From Cucumibacter marinus DSM 18995 (GTDB lineage: Bacteria; Pseudomonadota; Alphaproteobacteria; Rhizobiales; Devosiaceae): a stretch of 64,000 nucleotides of DNA. Below are positions 8,457 to 17,518 of this stretch, piece by piece (the stretch's first letter is position 1; the number at the start of each line of letters is the position of its first letter). The stretch is from assembly GCF_000429865.1 (NCBI RefSeq), contig NZ_AUCR01000001.1, positions 548,379 to 612,378 on the forward strand, written 5' to 3'. The notes under the pieces were generated by a model that ran no database searches, was not told where the DNA came from, and saw only the letters and a program-made list of their open reading frames with translations. The position numbers and the translations under genes are program-made.

Positions 8457-9160
8457 GAGGTCTTCTTCCACACTTTCTCCCGGACAAGGAACTGCTCGGC
8501 GGCTTCGTGCTCGGCGATCTTTTTGGATCGTCCGAGTGCCCGTACGGGGGCGAACCCTTCAAGCGCAATCTCGATGGTGAATTCGGGCGCATGGTCAGGG
8601 CCGGAGCGACTGACCTCGACATAGGCCGGCGGCTCAAGCCCCCGGGACTGCGCCCATTCCTGCAAGGTCGTTTTGGCATCGCCACGTTGTGCGAGCCCGA
8701 TGGAGAGCCATTGTTCGAAGCGTTTCTCGACAAAGCGCCGCGCAGGTTCGATACCCGCATCGAGATAAATGGCGCCGATCAGGCCCTCACAGACGTCACC
8801 AAGAATGGCGTCCTTGTCGGCACCACCCGAACGGGCCTCGCTATCGCCGAGATGCAGGTATTCGCCGAGCTGCAATTCGCGGGCGACTGCGGCACAGCTC
8901 TCCTTGCGCACCACTGCGTTGAGCGAACGCGACAGATCACCTTCATTGGCCTTGGGGAAGCGCCGGATCAGCGCTTCGGCCACCACAAGGCCGAGCACGC
9001 GGTCACCGAGAAACTCGAGCCGTTGATAGGATTTGGCAGTGCGGCGGGACGGAGCGACAGCGCTTGAATGGGTCAGCGCCTGTTCGAACAAGGCGCGGTC
9101 GGCGAAGCGGTGACCGATGGCCTCCTCAAGCGCCGCAAGGCTGTCGATTTCCGTATCCAT
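8453..9160 (-). CDS. rnc: ribonuclease III
   Basis: Double-strand-specific endoribonuclease that processes rRNA precursors and other structured RNAs. The catalytic domain has the family signature RLEFLGDRVL (residues 48-57), with the acidic residues needed for Mg2+ binding, and DVCEGLIGAIYLD further on. A double-stranded RNA binding domain fills about residues 155-230. The ATG at 9160 overlaps the lepB stop as TGATG, which decides the start (an in-frame TTG lies one codon earlier). Length 235 residues, as usual. Confidence 0.95.
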   Translation of the reverse strand: MDTEIDSLAALEEAIGHRFADRALFEQALTHSSAVAPSRRTAKSYQRLEFLGDRVLGLVVAEALIRRFPKANEGDLSRSLNAVVRKESCAAVARELQLGEYLHLGDSEARSGGADKDAILGDVCEGLIGAIYLDAGIEPARRFVEKRFEQWLSIGLAQRGDAKTTLQEWAQSRGLEPPAYVEVSRSGPDHAPEFTIEIALEGFAPVRALGRSKKIAEHEAAEQFLVREKVWKKTS

Positions 9161-9963
9161 CAATCATAGACCGAGGTGAACATCCGGTCCCAGCGCACAT
9201 TGCCCGGCCACATCCAGACAAACCAGGGATTGATATTGTCCTTGATCGAGAAGAAGCGGACCTCGGCCTTGCCGACCAGATTGTCGAAGGGCACGAAGCC
9301 GACCGCGGATAGCACACGGCTGTCCTGCGAGCGGTCGCGATTGTCGCCCATCATGAAGAACTGGCCTTCGGGAACGATGTATTCCTGGGTGTTGTCGAGC
9401 GCCGCCGTATCGGAAATCTCCTGAACGATGTAGCTCACGCCGTTCGGCAGGGTTTCGCGATATTTGATGACCGGGAGCGTGGTGTTGAAGCTGTCGGTAT
9501 CGGTCGTGCGCTCGACCATTTCGCGCTCGACCATTTCGCCATTGATGAACAACCGGCCCTGCTTCATCTGGATGCGGTCGCCCGGCAGGCCGATCACGCG
9601 CTTGATGTAATTGTCGTCCTGCGGCACCGGCTTGAACACGGCAATATCGCCGCGATTCGGCTCATTGCCGAAGATCCGGCCCTCGAACGGGATGATGCCC
9701 ATCGGCAGCGAATAGCGGCCATAGCCATAGGTGAACTTGGAGGCGAGCACATAGTCGCCGATCATCAGGTTCGGCTGCAGCGAGGCTGTCGGAATCGAAA
9801 AGGGCTGATAGGCGAAGCTGCGGAAGATCAATGCGATCAGGAGCGCCTGGATGACGACGACGATCGTCTCGCGCAGCTCGCTTTTCTTCTTGGCGGGCTT
9901 GGCGGCCTTGCTGGCGAGCTTTTCCTGCTCGCGGCGTTTCGCCTTGTCGTCGGTCGAGGCCAT
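9160..9963 (-). CDS. lepB: signal peptidase I
   Basis: Membrane-bound serine peptidase that removes signal peptides from exported proteins. After a charged Lys/Ala-rich N terminus (residues 1-30) comes one membrane helix (about 33-50). The catalytic Ser61 lies in PTASLQPNLMIGD, where the family usually has Ser-Met, and the general base Lys121 lies in NYIKRVIGLPGD. MMGDNRDRSQDSR near the C terminus is the box E signature. With 267 residues the length is typical of Rhizobiales. The gene joins rnc by a one-base overlap and follows acpS by 30 bases. Confidence 0.95.
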   Translation of the reverse strand: MASTDDKAKRREQEKLASKAAKPAKKKSELRETIVVVIQALLIALIFRSFAYQPFSIPTASLQPNLMIGDYVLASKFTYGYGRYSLPMGIIPFEGRIFGNEPNRGDIAVFKPVPQDDNYIKRVIGLPGDRIQMKQGRLFINGEMVEREMVERTTDTDSFNTTLPVIKYRETLPNGVSYIVQEISDTAALDNTQEYIVPEGQFFMMGDNRDRSQDSRVLSAVGFVPFDNLVGKAEVRFFSIKDNINPWFVWMWPGNVRWDRMFTSVYD

Positions 9964-9993
9964 GGGAAGTCCCTTTGTTTCTCGGGTAGTCGA

Positions 9994-10413
9994 TTATGCC
10001 GCCGGGCCGCCCGGGTCAACCGGCAAGGCCTCGATGATGACAAAGGCCTGGGCCATGCCATAGTCGTCGGTGATGCTAACATGGATATGGGGCACGTGTC
10101 CGGAAGGAACAAGGCGATGCAGCATGCGCTGGGCGCCGTTGGTGAGCTGCATTGTCGGCTTGCCGCTGGGCAGGTTCACCACTCCCATATCGCGCCAGTA
10201 GACCCCGTGGGACAGCCCAGTGCCGAGCGCCTTGGCGCAGGCCTCCTTGGCCGCGAACCGCTTGGCATAAGAGGCCGCGCGGGCGCGGCGGCGATCCGAC
10301 TTGTTCCGCTCGATTTCGGTGAAGCAGCGATAGGTAAAGCGCTCGCCATATTGCTCGAGCACTCGCTCGAGCCGGGCGATGTCACACAGATCGTTGCCGA
10401 GCCCGATGATCAT
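9994..10413 (-). CDS. acpS: holo-[acyl-carrier-protein] synthase
   Basis: Transfers the 4'-phosphopantetheine group from CoA to apo-ACP, needed for fatty acid synthesis. The 139-residue product starts with [16 protein letters not shown], containing the metal-binding Asp, and has [15 protein letters not shown] with the second conserved acidic residue (Glu). Its ATG at 10413 overlaps the pyrE stop as ATGA. Confidence 0.94.
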   Translation of the reverse strand: MIIGLGNDLCDIARLERVLEQYGERFTYRCFTEIERNKSDRRRARAASYAKRFAAKEACAKALGTGLSHGVYWRDMGVVNLPSGKPTMQLTNGAQRMLHRLVPSGHVPHIHVSITDDYGMAQAFVIIEALPVDPGGPAA

Positions 10414-11027
10414 TGCAGGCCACGGCTGCCAGGTTTGACCGCCGGAATGGCCGCCAGTTCGGGCGGCAAGGCGTCAGCCGGATAGGCCGGCACTTCGTAT
10501 TCGGCCAGCGCGATCAGTGGCACGCCCACATCGGCCTTGCCGGCAGAGCGGTCGACGAGGCACGCGGCCGCCACAACCTCGGCGCCCAGCGCCTTGAGAC
10601 AATCGACGCATTCGCGAATCGAGAGGCCCGTCGAGACGATATCCTCGACAACAATCACCTTCTCGCCCGGCTCGATATGAAAGCCCCGGCGCAGTTCGAA
10701 CTGACCGTTGACGCGTTCGGTGAATATCGCCGGGACCTTGAGATGCCGTGCGGTTTCATAGCCCGGAATGATGCCCCCGACCGCCGGAGACACGACCTGG
10801 GTGAAGTCTCCTACCCCGCTTGCACGGATCTTGCCGGCCAACGCCCTGCACAGAATTTCAGCCTTGTCCGGGTGCATGAAAACATGCGCCTTTTGCAGGA
10901 AAACCGGCGAGCGCAGTCCCGAAGAGAGGATAAAATGCCCTTCGAGGATGGCACCGCATTGCTTGAACACGGCAAGCACCTCGTCGCGGGTCATTGAAGC
11001 CTCGGATACGGCCTTGGGCTCAGTCAT
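10410..11027 (-). CDS. pyrE: orotate phosphoribosyltransferase
   Basis: Joins orotate and PRPP to make OMP in pyrimidine synthesis. The PRPP-binding loop is visible as [14 protein letters not shown], and [15 protein letters not shown] is the family's N-terminal substrate region. The start chosen is ATG 11027, which has AAGGA seven bases upstream; a longer frame starting at 11093 would overlap the end of rsh and add residues without family likeness. The result is a normal-sized protein of 205 residues. Confidence 0.92.
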   Translation of the reverse strand: MTEPKAVSEASMTRDEVLAVFKQCGAILEGHFILSSGLRSPVFLQKAHVFMHPDKAEILCRALAGKIRASGVGDFTQVVSPAVGGIIPGYETARHLKVPAIFTERVNGQFELRRGFHIEPGEKVIVVEDIVSTGLSIRECVDCLKALGAEVVAAACLVDRSAGKADVGVPLIALAEYEVPAYPADALPPELAAIPAVKPGSRGLQ

Positions 11028-11055
11028 GCGTCGATCCTTGTCATGAGGGCTGCCA

Positions 11056-13350
11056 TCATGCGGGGCTCTGTTCGGCCCGTGCGCCGCTGCCATTGAGTTG
11101 TGGCCGGTTTAGTGCGGCAAAGGCGGCGGCCTCGTCAACCGAGGCGCGATGCACCTCGGTCAATCCCGGTGTGCGCTTGAGGGTTGTCAACACATCGTTG
11201 AGCTGGGTCACATCGCGCAGTTCGAGTTCGAACAGCATGGCATGGAAATCGGGCGAGATGGCATGCACCAGCACATTGTGGATGTTCGCATCGCAAGCGG
11301 CGATGGCCGCAGTGACCTGGGCAAGCGCGCCGGGCCGGTTGACCGCGTTAAGCGCGACGACGCAGCGATGCAGCCGGTCTTCGTTTTCCTTCAGGTCCCA
11401 GCGTACATCGAGCCAGATCACATCGGCATCGTGATGGGCGACCAGAGCTTCGGAATCAATGGGATAGACGGTGACGGTCTTGTCGTCGCCATAGATCCCC
11501 ACCAGCCGGTCGCCGGGCACCGCCCCTTCGACCGAGATCAGCACCGGGGTATTGAATTCGAGCGTCCGACCCGAGGCGCCATTGGCGATTTTCACCGTCT
11601 GGCCGCCTGGAATGCGGAAGCGGAACATTTCGGAGGCCCGCAAGGCGAACCAGCCGTCGGCGCTTGTGCCCGCGGGCAAAGTCAGGTCGCGGCGGCGCTG
11701 CGGGCTCTTGCCGCGCAGGGCCCACATCTCGCGGGCCAGATCGTCGCTGTCTATGCGGCCTTCCCCGAGCGCGGTCAGCAATTCATGTTCATTGGTCAGC
11801 GAGAGCGCTGTCAGCAGATTGTGCTGCTCCTTCTCGGTGAGCTGAATGCCTTCGCGCTCGACCACAGCCGCGCGGATCTGGCGGCCCAGCACTTCGGCGC
11901 GTTGATGCGCGGCCTGACGCACGGCCCGGCGGATGGCTGCACGGGCCTTGCCGGTGACCGCGATATTCTCCCAGTTGGGCGGCGGCACATGCGCCGGGTC
12001 GCGGATGATCTCGACCTCGTCGCCGTTCCGCAGCGTTGTGATCAGCGGCAGGATGGCGCCATTGATCTTGCAGCCAACGGTGCTGTCGCCGATGTCGGTA
12101 TGCACCGCATAGGCGAAATCAATCGGGGTGGCGCCGCGCGGCAAGGCGATCAGCCGCCCGCGCGGGGTGAAACAGAACACCTGGTCCTGGAACAGTTCGA
12201 GCTTGGTGTGCTCGAGGAACTCCTCGGGGTTTTCGCCCTCGGTCAGATGCGCGATCGTGGCCCGCAGCCAGCCATAGGCGCGGCTTTCAGTCTCCAACCG
12301 CGACATGTTCCCGGAGATCGCGTCCTTGTAGAGCGCATGAGCGGCGATGCCGTATTCGGCCACCTGATGCATTTCGCGGGTGCGAATCTGCAGTTCGACG
12401 CGCTGGCGGTTCGGCCCCACAATGGTGGTGTGAATCGAGCGGTAGTCATTCTGCTTGGGGGTCGAGATGTAATCCTTGAACCGGCCGGGCACGACCGACC
12501 AGCGCGAATGCACCACCCCCAGCGCGCGATAGCAGTCATCGACCGTGTCGACGATTACCCGGAACCCGATAATGTCCGAGAGCTGTTCGAGGCCGATGGA
12601 TTTGCGCTCCATCTTGCGGAACACCGAATAGGGCCGCTTGAACCGCCCCTGCACCCTAGCGGCAATCCCCTTCTCTTCGAGATAGCGGGAAAGCTCGTCG
12701 GTGATCTGCTTGACCGAATCCGCCGCCTCTTCCTGGTATGCCTTCAACCGCGCCGTCAGCGCCTCGTAATGCTCGGGCTGCAGAACCTTGAACGCCAGGT
12801 CCTCAAGCTCGGAGCGCATGTCCTGCATGCCCATGCGCCCGGCCAGCGGGGCATAGATATCCATGGTCTCCTGCGCGATGCGACGGCGGGAGGCCGGCTT
12901 CATGAACTCGAGGGTGCGCATGTTGTGCAGCCGGTCCGCGAGCTTGACCAGCAGCACGCGCACATCCTCGGCGATGGCGAGCAGGAGCTTTCTGAGGTTT
13001 TCGGCCTGCGCTTCCTCGCGCGACATCAGGTTGAGCCGCTCGATCTTGGTCAGCCCTTCCACCAGGGCGCCGATCTCGGCGCCGAACATCTGGTCGATCT
13101 CGACCCGGGTCGCATCGGTATCCTCGATCGTGTCATGCAGGAGCGCGACCGCGACAGTGGCGTCGTCGAGATGCAGGTCGGTCAGGATGGCTGCGACTTC
13201 GAGCGGGTGGGCGAAATAGGGATCGCCCGAGGCACGCTTCTGCATGCCGTGTTTTTGCATGGCATAGACGTAAGCCTTGTTGAGCAAGGCTTCGTCGGCA
13301 TTCGGATTATAGGCCTGGACACGCTCGACCAGCTCGTACTGACGCATCAT
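11056..13350 (-). CDS. rsh: bifunctional (p)ppGpp synthetase/hydrolase (RelA/SpoT, Rsh)
   Basis: The single long RelA/SpoT homologue typical of alphaproteobacteria, controlling the stringent response. The HD hydrolase domain (about residues 25-190) keeps His48 and the HDTIED motif (72-77). The synthetase domain (about 240-350) has [10 protein letters not shown] and [15 protein letters not shown] with the catalytic acidic residues, so both activities appear intact. A TGS domain (about 395-455) and a C-terminal ACT domain (about 690-750) follow. Length 764 residues. Two tandem ATGs (13350 and 13347) open the gene. It is the first gene after the rpoZ terminator and probably heads the transcript through era. 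Confidence 0.95.
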   Translation of the reverse strand: MMRQYELVERVQAYNPNADEALLNKAYVYAMQKHGMQKRASGDPYFAHPLEVAAILTDLHLDDATVAVALLHDTIEDTDATRVEIDQMFGAEIGALVEGLTKIERLNLMSREEAQAENLRKLLLAIAEDVRVLLVKLADRLHNMRTLEFMKPASRRRIAQETMDIYAPLAGRMGMQDMRSELEDLAFKVLQPEHYEALTARLKAYQEEAADSVKQITDELSRYLEEKGIAARVQGRFKRPYSVFRKMERKSIGLEQLSDIIGFRVIVDTVDDCYRALGVVHSRWSVVPGRFKDYISTPKQNDYRSIHTTIVGPNRQRVELQIRTREMHQVAEYGIAAHALYKDAISGNMSRLETESRAYGWLRATIAHLTEGENPEEFLEHTKLELFQDQVFCFTPRGRLIALPRGATPIDFAYAVHTDIGDSTVGCKINGAILPLITTLRNGDEVEIIRDPAHVPPPNWENIAVTGKARAAIRRAVRQAAHQRAEVLGRQIRAAVVEREGIQLTEKEQHNLLTALSLTNEHELLTALGEGRIDSDDLAREMWALRGKSPQRRRDLTLPAGTSADGWFALRASEMFRFRIPGGQTVKIANGASGRTLEFNTPVLISVEGAVPGDRLVGIYGDDKTVTVYPIDSEALVAHHDADVIWLDVRWDLKENEDRLHRCVVALNAVNRPGALAQVTAAIAACDANIHNVLVHAISPDFHAMLFELELRDVTQLNDVLTTLKRTPGLTEVHRASVDEAAAFAALNRPQLNGSGARAEQSPA

Positions 13351-13407
13351 GGGGCGTCACGACACTCCAACTCGATTCCGCTCAGCGGGCGATGCCGCCC
13401 GCCAAAT

Positions 13408-13436
13408 AAAAAGGCGCCCGCGTCGCCGCAAGCGCC
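13408..13436 (-). terminator. intrinsic terminator after rpoZ
   Basis: Read on the minus strand, a ten-pair stem (GGCGCTTGCG with CGCGGGCGCC, two G-U pairs) closes a GCGA loop of the GNRA type and is followed by TTTTTATTT. It lies between the rpoZ stop and the rsh start, so rpoZ is largely a separate transcript. Confidence 0.85.
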
Positions 13437-13473
13437 CTCAAATTGTAACGTTGTCGCCTTTTGCGGCGCAAGA

Positions 13474-13842
13474 TCAATCGTCGCGGCGCTCAGGCGGAGC
13501 CAGCCCTTCGATGCCGCGCAGCAGTTCTTCTTCGCTCATCTTGTCGAAGCTGACGGAATCATCGTCACCCTGGCTTTCGATGACCGGCGCGGTTTCGGGC
13601 TCGGGCTCGTCCACTTCAACATGCTTTTGCAGCGAGTGGATGAGGTCTTCCTTGAGGTCTTCCGGCGAGATGGTGCCATCGCCGATTTCACGCAGGGCAA
13701 CGACGGGATTCTTGTCATTGTCGCGGTCGACGGTGATCTGCGCACCGGTCGAGATCAGGCGCGCCCGATGGGCAGCGGCCATGACGAGCTCGAAGCGATT
13801 GGGGATGCGTTCAATGCAATCTTCGACGGTGACGCGCGCCAC
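13474..13842 (-). CDS. rpoZ: RNA polymerase omega subunit
   Basis: Small subunit that helps assemble RNA polymerase and, in many bacteria, forms a ppGpp site; its place before rsh is conserved in alphaproteobacteria. The GTG at 13842 gives the canonical opening MARVTVEDC and has AGGAG seven bases upstream; a TTG two codons earlier is not needed. The core [17 protein letters not shown] is followed by an acidic tail (residues about 75-122) typical of this group. Length 122 residues. Confidence 0.95.
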   Translation of the reverse strand: MARVTVEDCIERIPNRFELVMAAAHRARLISTGAQITVDRDNDKNPVVALREIGDGTISPEDLKEDLIHSLQKHVEVDEPEPETAPVIESQGDDDSVSFDKMSEEELLRGIEGLAPPERRDD

Positions 13843-14111
13843 GTGCAATCTCCTGATGACGGGAAAACAGGCGTTCCCTACATCAAGGCCGCTGGGAATT
13901 CAAGCTTTCCGATGCGAGCGGGTGCGACATGGCCGCTCACCCGCGCGCGCAATTCATTTCACCTGTTTTTTCAGTTCCGAGGTGAGTATGGTGGCATTGT
14001 AACGAACGCCGAAGGTGCAATTTTCAGGTGTTCGCCGTGCCGGCTCAGGTGATTGAACCGGAAGCGGATTGAAAACGTTGTTTGTTTTAAGAGATTTGAG
14101 GTAGCCGATAT

Positions 14112-14675
14112 ATGCCGGACCAGCGCGAGAAGATTGTTCTGTTCATCGATGGTGCGAACCTTTACGCCACCGCCAAAGCGCTTGGAACCGACCTCGACTA
14201 CCGACGACTTCTCGATGAATTCCGAAAAGACGGCTATCTGCTGCGCGCCTATTACTACACGGCGCTGGTCGACGATCAGGAATATTCCTCGATCCGGCCG
14301 CTGATCGACTGGCTCGACTATAATGGCTACACCGTAGTCACCAAGCCGGCCAAGGAATTCACCGACCCGCAGGGCCGGCGCAAGATCAAGGGCAATATGG
14401 ATATCGAGCTGGCGGTCGACGCGCTCGAAATGGCCCCGCATTACGATCACATCGTCCTGTTCTCGGGGGATGGCGATTTCACCGCGCTGGTCGCCGCACT
14501 GCAGCGCAAGGGCAAGCGCGTGACCGTCGCCTCGACGCTCGCCACTGCCACGCCGATGATCGCCGACGATCTGCGCCGCCAGGCCGACACCTTCATCGAG
14601 GTTGCCGATCTCATCAAGCGCGCCGGACGGGTGCCCGCGGAAAACCGGGGGAATGTCACCCGGGATGACGACTGA
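14112..14675 (+). CDS. NYN-domain (LabA/DUF88-like) protein
   Basis: A 187-residue protein of the NYN family, a PIN-like nuclease fold. The conserved acidic residues are present: Asp13 in LFIDGANLY, the Asp-containing GNMDIELAVDAL in the middle, and FSGDGDFTALV near residues 115-125, as in LabA-type proteins. A metal-dependent RNase activity is expected from the fold, but the cellular target is unknown. It is divergent from rpoZ and followed after 14 bases by a uracil-DNA glycosylase gene. Confidence 0.85.
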   Translation: MPDQREKIVLFIDGANLYATAKALGTDLDYRRLLDEFRKDGYLLRAYYYTALVDDQEYSSIRPLIDWLDYNGYTVVTKPAKEFTDPQGRRKIKGNMDIELAVDALEMAPHYDHIVLFSGDGDFTALVAALQRKGKRVTVASTLATATPMIADDLRRQADTFIEVADLIKRAGRVPAENRGNVTRDDD

Positions 14676-14689
14676 GCCGCGCCCAGCCG

Positions 14690-15337
14690 ATGTCTGAAAC
14701 CCCTGCCCTTGCCGAACCGCCGCATGATTGCGCGCTGTGTCCGCGCCTTGCCGACTTCCGTCACGACAATGCCCGGCAATATCCCGAGTTCTTCAATGCG
14801 CCCGTGCCGAGCTGGGGCGATGCCAATGCCGCGATCATGATCGTGGGGCTGGCCCCAGGCCTCAAGGGGGCCAACGCCACCGGGCGCCCCTTCACCGGCG
14901 ATTATGCCGGCGATTTGCTCTACGAGACGCTCAAGAAGTTCGGCCTCGCCTCGGGCGAATATGACAAGCGCCCGGATGACAGCCTGCGATTGCACAATGT
15001 CCGGATCTGCAATGCCGTGCGCTGCGTGCCGCCGCAGAACAAGCCCACCGGCGCCGAAATCAAGACCTGCCGACCCTTTCTGACCGGGAATATCGAGGCC
15101 CATGCCCCGATCAAGGTATTCGTGACCCTCGGGCGTATCGCCCACGATACCTTGCTGACGACTCTCGATCTCAAGCGCTCGGCCTACCCCTTCGGCCACG
15201 CCGCCCGGCACGATTTGCCCGATGGCCGCGTGATCTATGACAGCTATCACTGCTCGCGCTACAACACGAACACCGGCCGGCTGACGACCGAGATGTTCGA
15301 GGATGTGATCGGCAAGGCCAAGGCCGCCGCGGGTTAG
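14690..15337 (+). CDS. uracil-DNA glycosylase, family 5 (UDGb-like)
   Basis: Removes uracil, and in family 5 also other deaminated bases, from DNA. The motif GLAPGLKGAN near residue 50 lacks the water-activating polar residue of family 1 enzymes and is the hallmark of the UDGb class. Cysteines Cys14 and Cys17 (DCALCP) plus CNAVRC and TCRPF in the middle can form the iron-sulfur cluster of this group. SYHCSRYNTNTG near the C terminus is the second active-site loop, with its His. Length 215 residues, usual for the family. Confidence 0.85.
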   Translation: MSETPALAEPPHDCALCPRLADFRHDNARQYPEFFNAPVPSWGDANAAIMIVGLAPGLKGANATGRPFTGDYAGDLLYETLKKFGLASGEYDKRPDDSLRLHNVRICNAVRCVPPQNKPTGAEIKTCRPFLTGNIEAHAPIKVFVTLGRIAHDTLLTTLDLKRSAYPFGHAARHDLPDGRVIYDSYHCSRYNTNTGRLTTEMFEDVIGKAKAAAG

Positions 15338-15858
15338 GGCTGGGGTGCGCGACACGGCCCATCCTTCGAGGCTCGGCTGCGCCTCGCACCTCAGGATGAA
15401 GTAAGTGTTTTGGTTCGGGCGCCGTCCCACCCACTCCCGTCCCAGCGCGCCATTTCATTGCGGGTAAAACTGCGCTGTCGGCTTGCAGGGATTAATGGCA
15501 GGCTGGACAGCCTGCCGCTAGATTCCCGTTTTCACGGGAATGACACCGGTTGTTTGGCGAGGCCTTCGCCTCTCTCGCTCGTCATTCTCAGGCTTGACCC
15601 GAGAATCCATGATGAGTTGATGCGCGGGAACCGTAACATCCAGCCACGACCGCCGAAGTCTTTGCAGTGCCTCATGGACCCTCGGGTCAAGCCCGAGGGT
15701 GACGAGAAGAGTGGAAGATACGCGGTGCCACACCTTCCGCGCCGTCTCGGCCAACCTGCCGCTGGATTCCCGTTTTCACGGGAGTGACGCCGAGTTCGTC
15801 GGCGGGCTGCCCGAGGGTGACAAGGAAAGTGGAAGGTGCGGCGGTTCAGCCGCGGCCC
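15338..15858. repeat. gene-free gap filled with palindromic intergenic repeats
   Basis: This 520-base gap holds no credible gene but at least four dyad elements. One at 15360-15398 opens with CATCCT and closes with AGGATG. Two related copies (15511-15549 and about 15756-15793) share CCTGCCGCT and a hairpin with arms like ATTCCCGT/ACGGGAAT around TTTC. One at about 15581-15612 has ATTCTC/GAGAAT arms. One at 15678-15700 has ACCCTCGGG/CCCGAGGGT around TCAAG, with a partial second copy near 15814. Such scattered palindromes are common in Rhizobiales and often give false short reading frames. Confidence 0.85.
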
Positions 15859-16350
15859 CTAGCCGTGGTCCTTCAACAGGCGCTGTTTCTGGCGGTTCCA
15901 GTCGCGCTGTTTCTGGGTTTCGCGCTTGTCGAACTGCTTCTTGCCCTTGCCAAGGCCCAAAAGCAGCTTGGCCATGCCGCGGTCGTTGAAATAGAGCCGG
16001 AGCGGCACCAGCGTGTTGCCCTCTTTCTGGACGGCTCCGGAAAGCTTGTTCACTTCGCGCTTGTTGAGCAGCAATTTGCGTTTGCGCCGTTCGAAGTGGT
16101 TTAAGCGGTTGGCTTCGGCCAGTTCGGGGATGAAGGCGTTGATCAGCCAGATCTCGCCTTCCTCGGGCGAGGCATAGCTGTCGGTGATCTGGGCTTTGCC
16201 GCGGCGCAGGGATTTGACCTCTGTGCCGGTCAGCACGATCCCCGCCTCGACTGTGTCGAGGATCTCATAGTCGAACTTGGCCCGGCGGTTTTCCGCCACC
16301 GGGCCGGTCGAGATCATGCCGCTCTTGCCGGTCTTCTTGTTCTTGGCCAT
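15859..16350 (-). CDS. smpB: SsrA-binding protein SmpB
   Basis: Binds tmRNA and brings it to stalled ribosomes for trans-translation. The 163-residue protein has the core [20 protein letters not shown] (residues about 30-49), [13 protein letters not shown] [12 protein letters not shown], and [15 protein letters not shown], then the Lys/Arg-rich tail that becomes helical in the ribosomal decoding centre. Nine bases separate it from dapA upstream on the same strand, so they are probably co-transcribed. Confidence 0.95.
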   Translation of the reverse strand: MAKNKKTGKSGMISTGPVAENRRAKFDYEILDTVEAGIVLTGTEVKSLRRGKAQITDSYASPEEGEIWLINAFIPELAEANRLNHFERRKRKLLLNKREVNKLSGAVQKEGNTLVPLRLYFNDRGMAKLLLGLGKGKKQFDKRETQKQRDWNRQKQRLLKDHG

Positions 16351-16359
16351 GACGCCGGC

Positions 16360-17235
16360 CTAAACGAGGCCCGCGATTTCGAGCGCTTCGTCAATGACCG
16401 CCCGGGTCGCGGGTGATACGGGCACGAGCGGAAGGCGAAGGTCTTCGGCGCAAATGCCGAGCCGGGAGGCGACATATTTGACGCCGGCCGGGTTGGGCTC
16501 GATGAACAGGGCCTTGTGAAGCGCGGACAGCTTGTCCTGAAGCGCAAGGGCGGTCTTGTAATCGCCCTTGAGGGTCGCTTCCTGGAACTGGGAACACAGC
16601 TTCGGCGCCACATTCGCAGAGACCGAGATGCAGCCAAGGCCGCCATGGGCATTGAAGCCGAGGGCGGTGATGTCCTCGCCCGAGAGCTGGATGAAGTCTT
16701 CGCCCACCACACGCCGGGTCGCCGACACGCGGGAAATGTCCGCGGTCGCGTCCTTGACGCCAATCACGTTGGGGTTGGCCTTGCGGATCGCGGCCATGGT
16801 CTCGACCGAGATGTCGATCACGGTGCGCGGCGGAATATTATAGAGAAACACCGGCATGGTGCTGGCCTTGCCGATCGCCTCGTAATGGGCGACGAGACCG
16901 GCGGCATTGGGCTTGTTGTAGTAGCCGGTGACCGAAAGCACCGCATCCGCGCCAACGGATTCGGCGTGCTTGATGAAATCGATGGCTTCAGCGGTCGAGT
17001 TCGAGCCAGCACCGGCAATCACCGGGATGCGTTTGTCTACCACCTCGACACACAGTTTGATGAGGTCGCGGTGCTCCTCATGGGTCAGGGTCGGCGATTC
17101 ACCGGTGGTCCCGGCCGGCACGACACCGTGGGTCCCTTCGGCAATCTGCCATTCGAGGAGACGGACAAAAGCTTCCTTATCGACCGCCCCGTCACGGAAC
17201 GGGGTGATCAGTGCGGTAATCGACCCGCTGAACAT
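16360..17235 (-). CDS. dapA: 4-hydroxy-tetrahydrodipicolinate synthase
   Basis: Condenses pyruvate and aspartate semialdehyde in lysine and diaminopimelate synthesis. Catalytic residues align with the family: Thr43-Thr44 in PAGTTGESPTL, Tyr132 in FLYNIPPR and the Schiff-base Lys161 in VIGVKDAT. Length 291 residues, a normal TIM barrel. The order slt-dapA-smpB is common in Rhizobiales, with slt divergent. Confidence 0.95.
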   Translation of the reverse strand: MFSGSITALITPFRDGAVDKEAFVRLLEWQIAEGTHGVVPAGTTGESPTLTHEEHRDLIKLCVEVVDKRIPVIAGAGSNSTAEAIDFIKHAESVGADAVLSVTGYYNKPNAAGLVAHYEAIGKASTMPVFLYNIPPRTVIDISVETMAAIRKANPNVIGVKDATADISRVSATRRVVGEDFIQLSGEDITALGFNAHGGLGCISVSANVAPKLCSQFQEATLKGDYKTALALQDKLSALHKALFIEPNPAGVKYVASRLGICAEDLRLPLVPVSPATRAVIDEALEIAGLV

Positions 17236-17518
17236 GCAGTATTCCTTCTATTCCTGCGTCAATGGAACCGTGGCCCCATTCACGCCCCGGGCGTGCCCCG
17301 GTGCGGCCATGGCGACACCATGGTTTGGCTTGAGTTGTGCACCATAATGGCAAGTCCCGGTGGCGACAAGAAGCCCGTTTGGTGGCCTAAATCCATCGAA
17401 CTGGCAAGCGTCTCAACGGTTTGTTCACCTTGAAGGCGCACCATGCGTCACCGAGCCTCAAGGGTGCGGGGGCACCTTGTTGGACAGGTTGTAACGCGTC
17501 GGACCAACAGGCCGGATC

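Noticed and set aside
11149..14052. A plus-strand open frame of 967 codons
   Set aside because: It is antisense to rsh and rpoZ, both well supported. Long antisense frames are common in GC-rich codon-biased genes; no family likeness.
15518..15754. Minus-strand 78-codon frame with DSRVKPENDE and GVIPVKTGI
   Set aside because: It is made of the palindromic repeats; the same texts appear as false proteins in many Rhizobiales.
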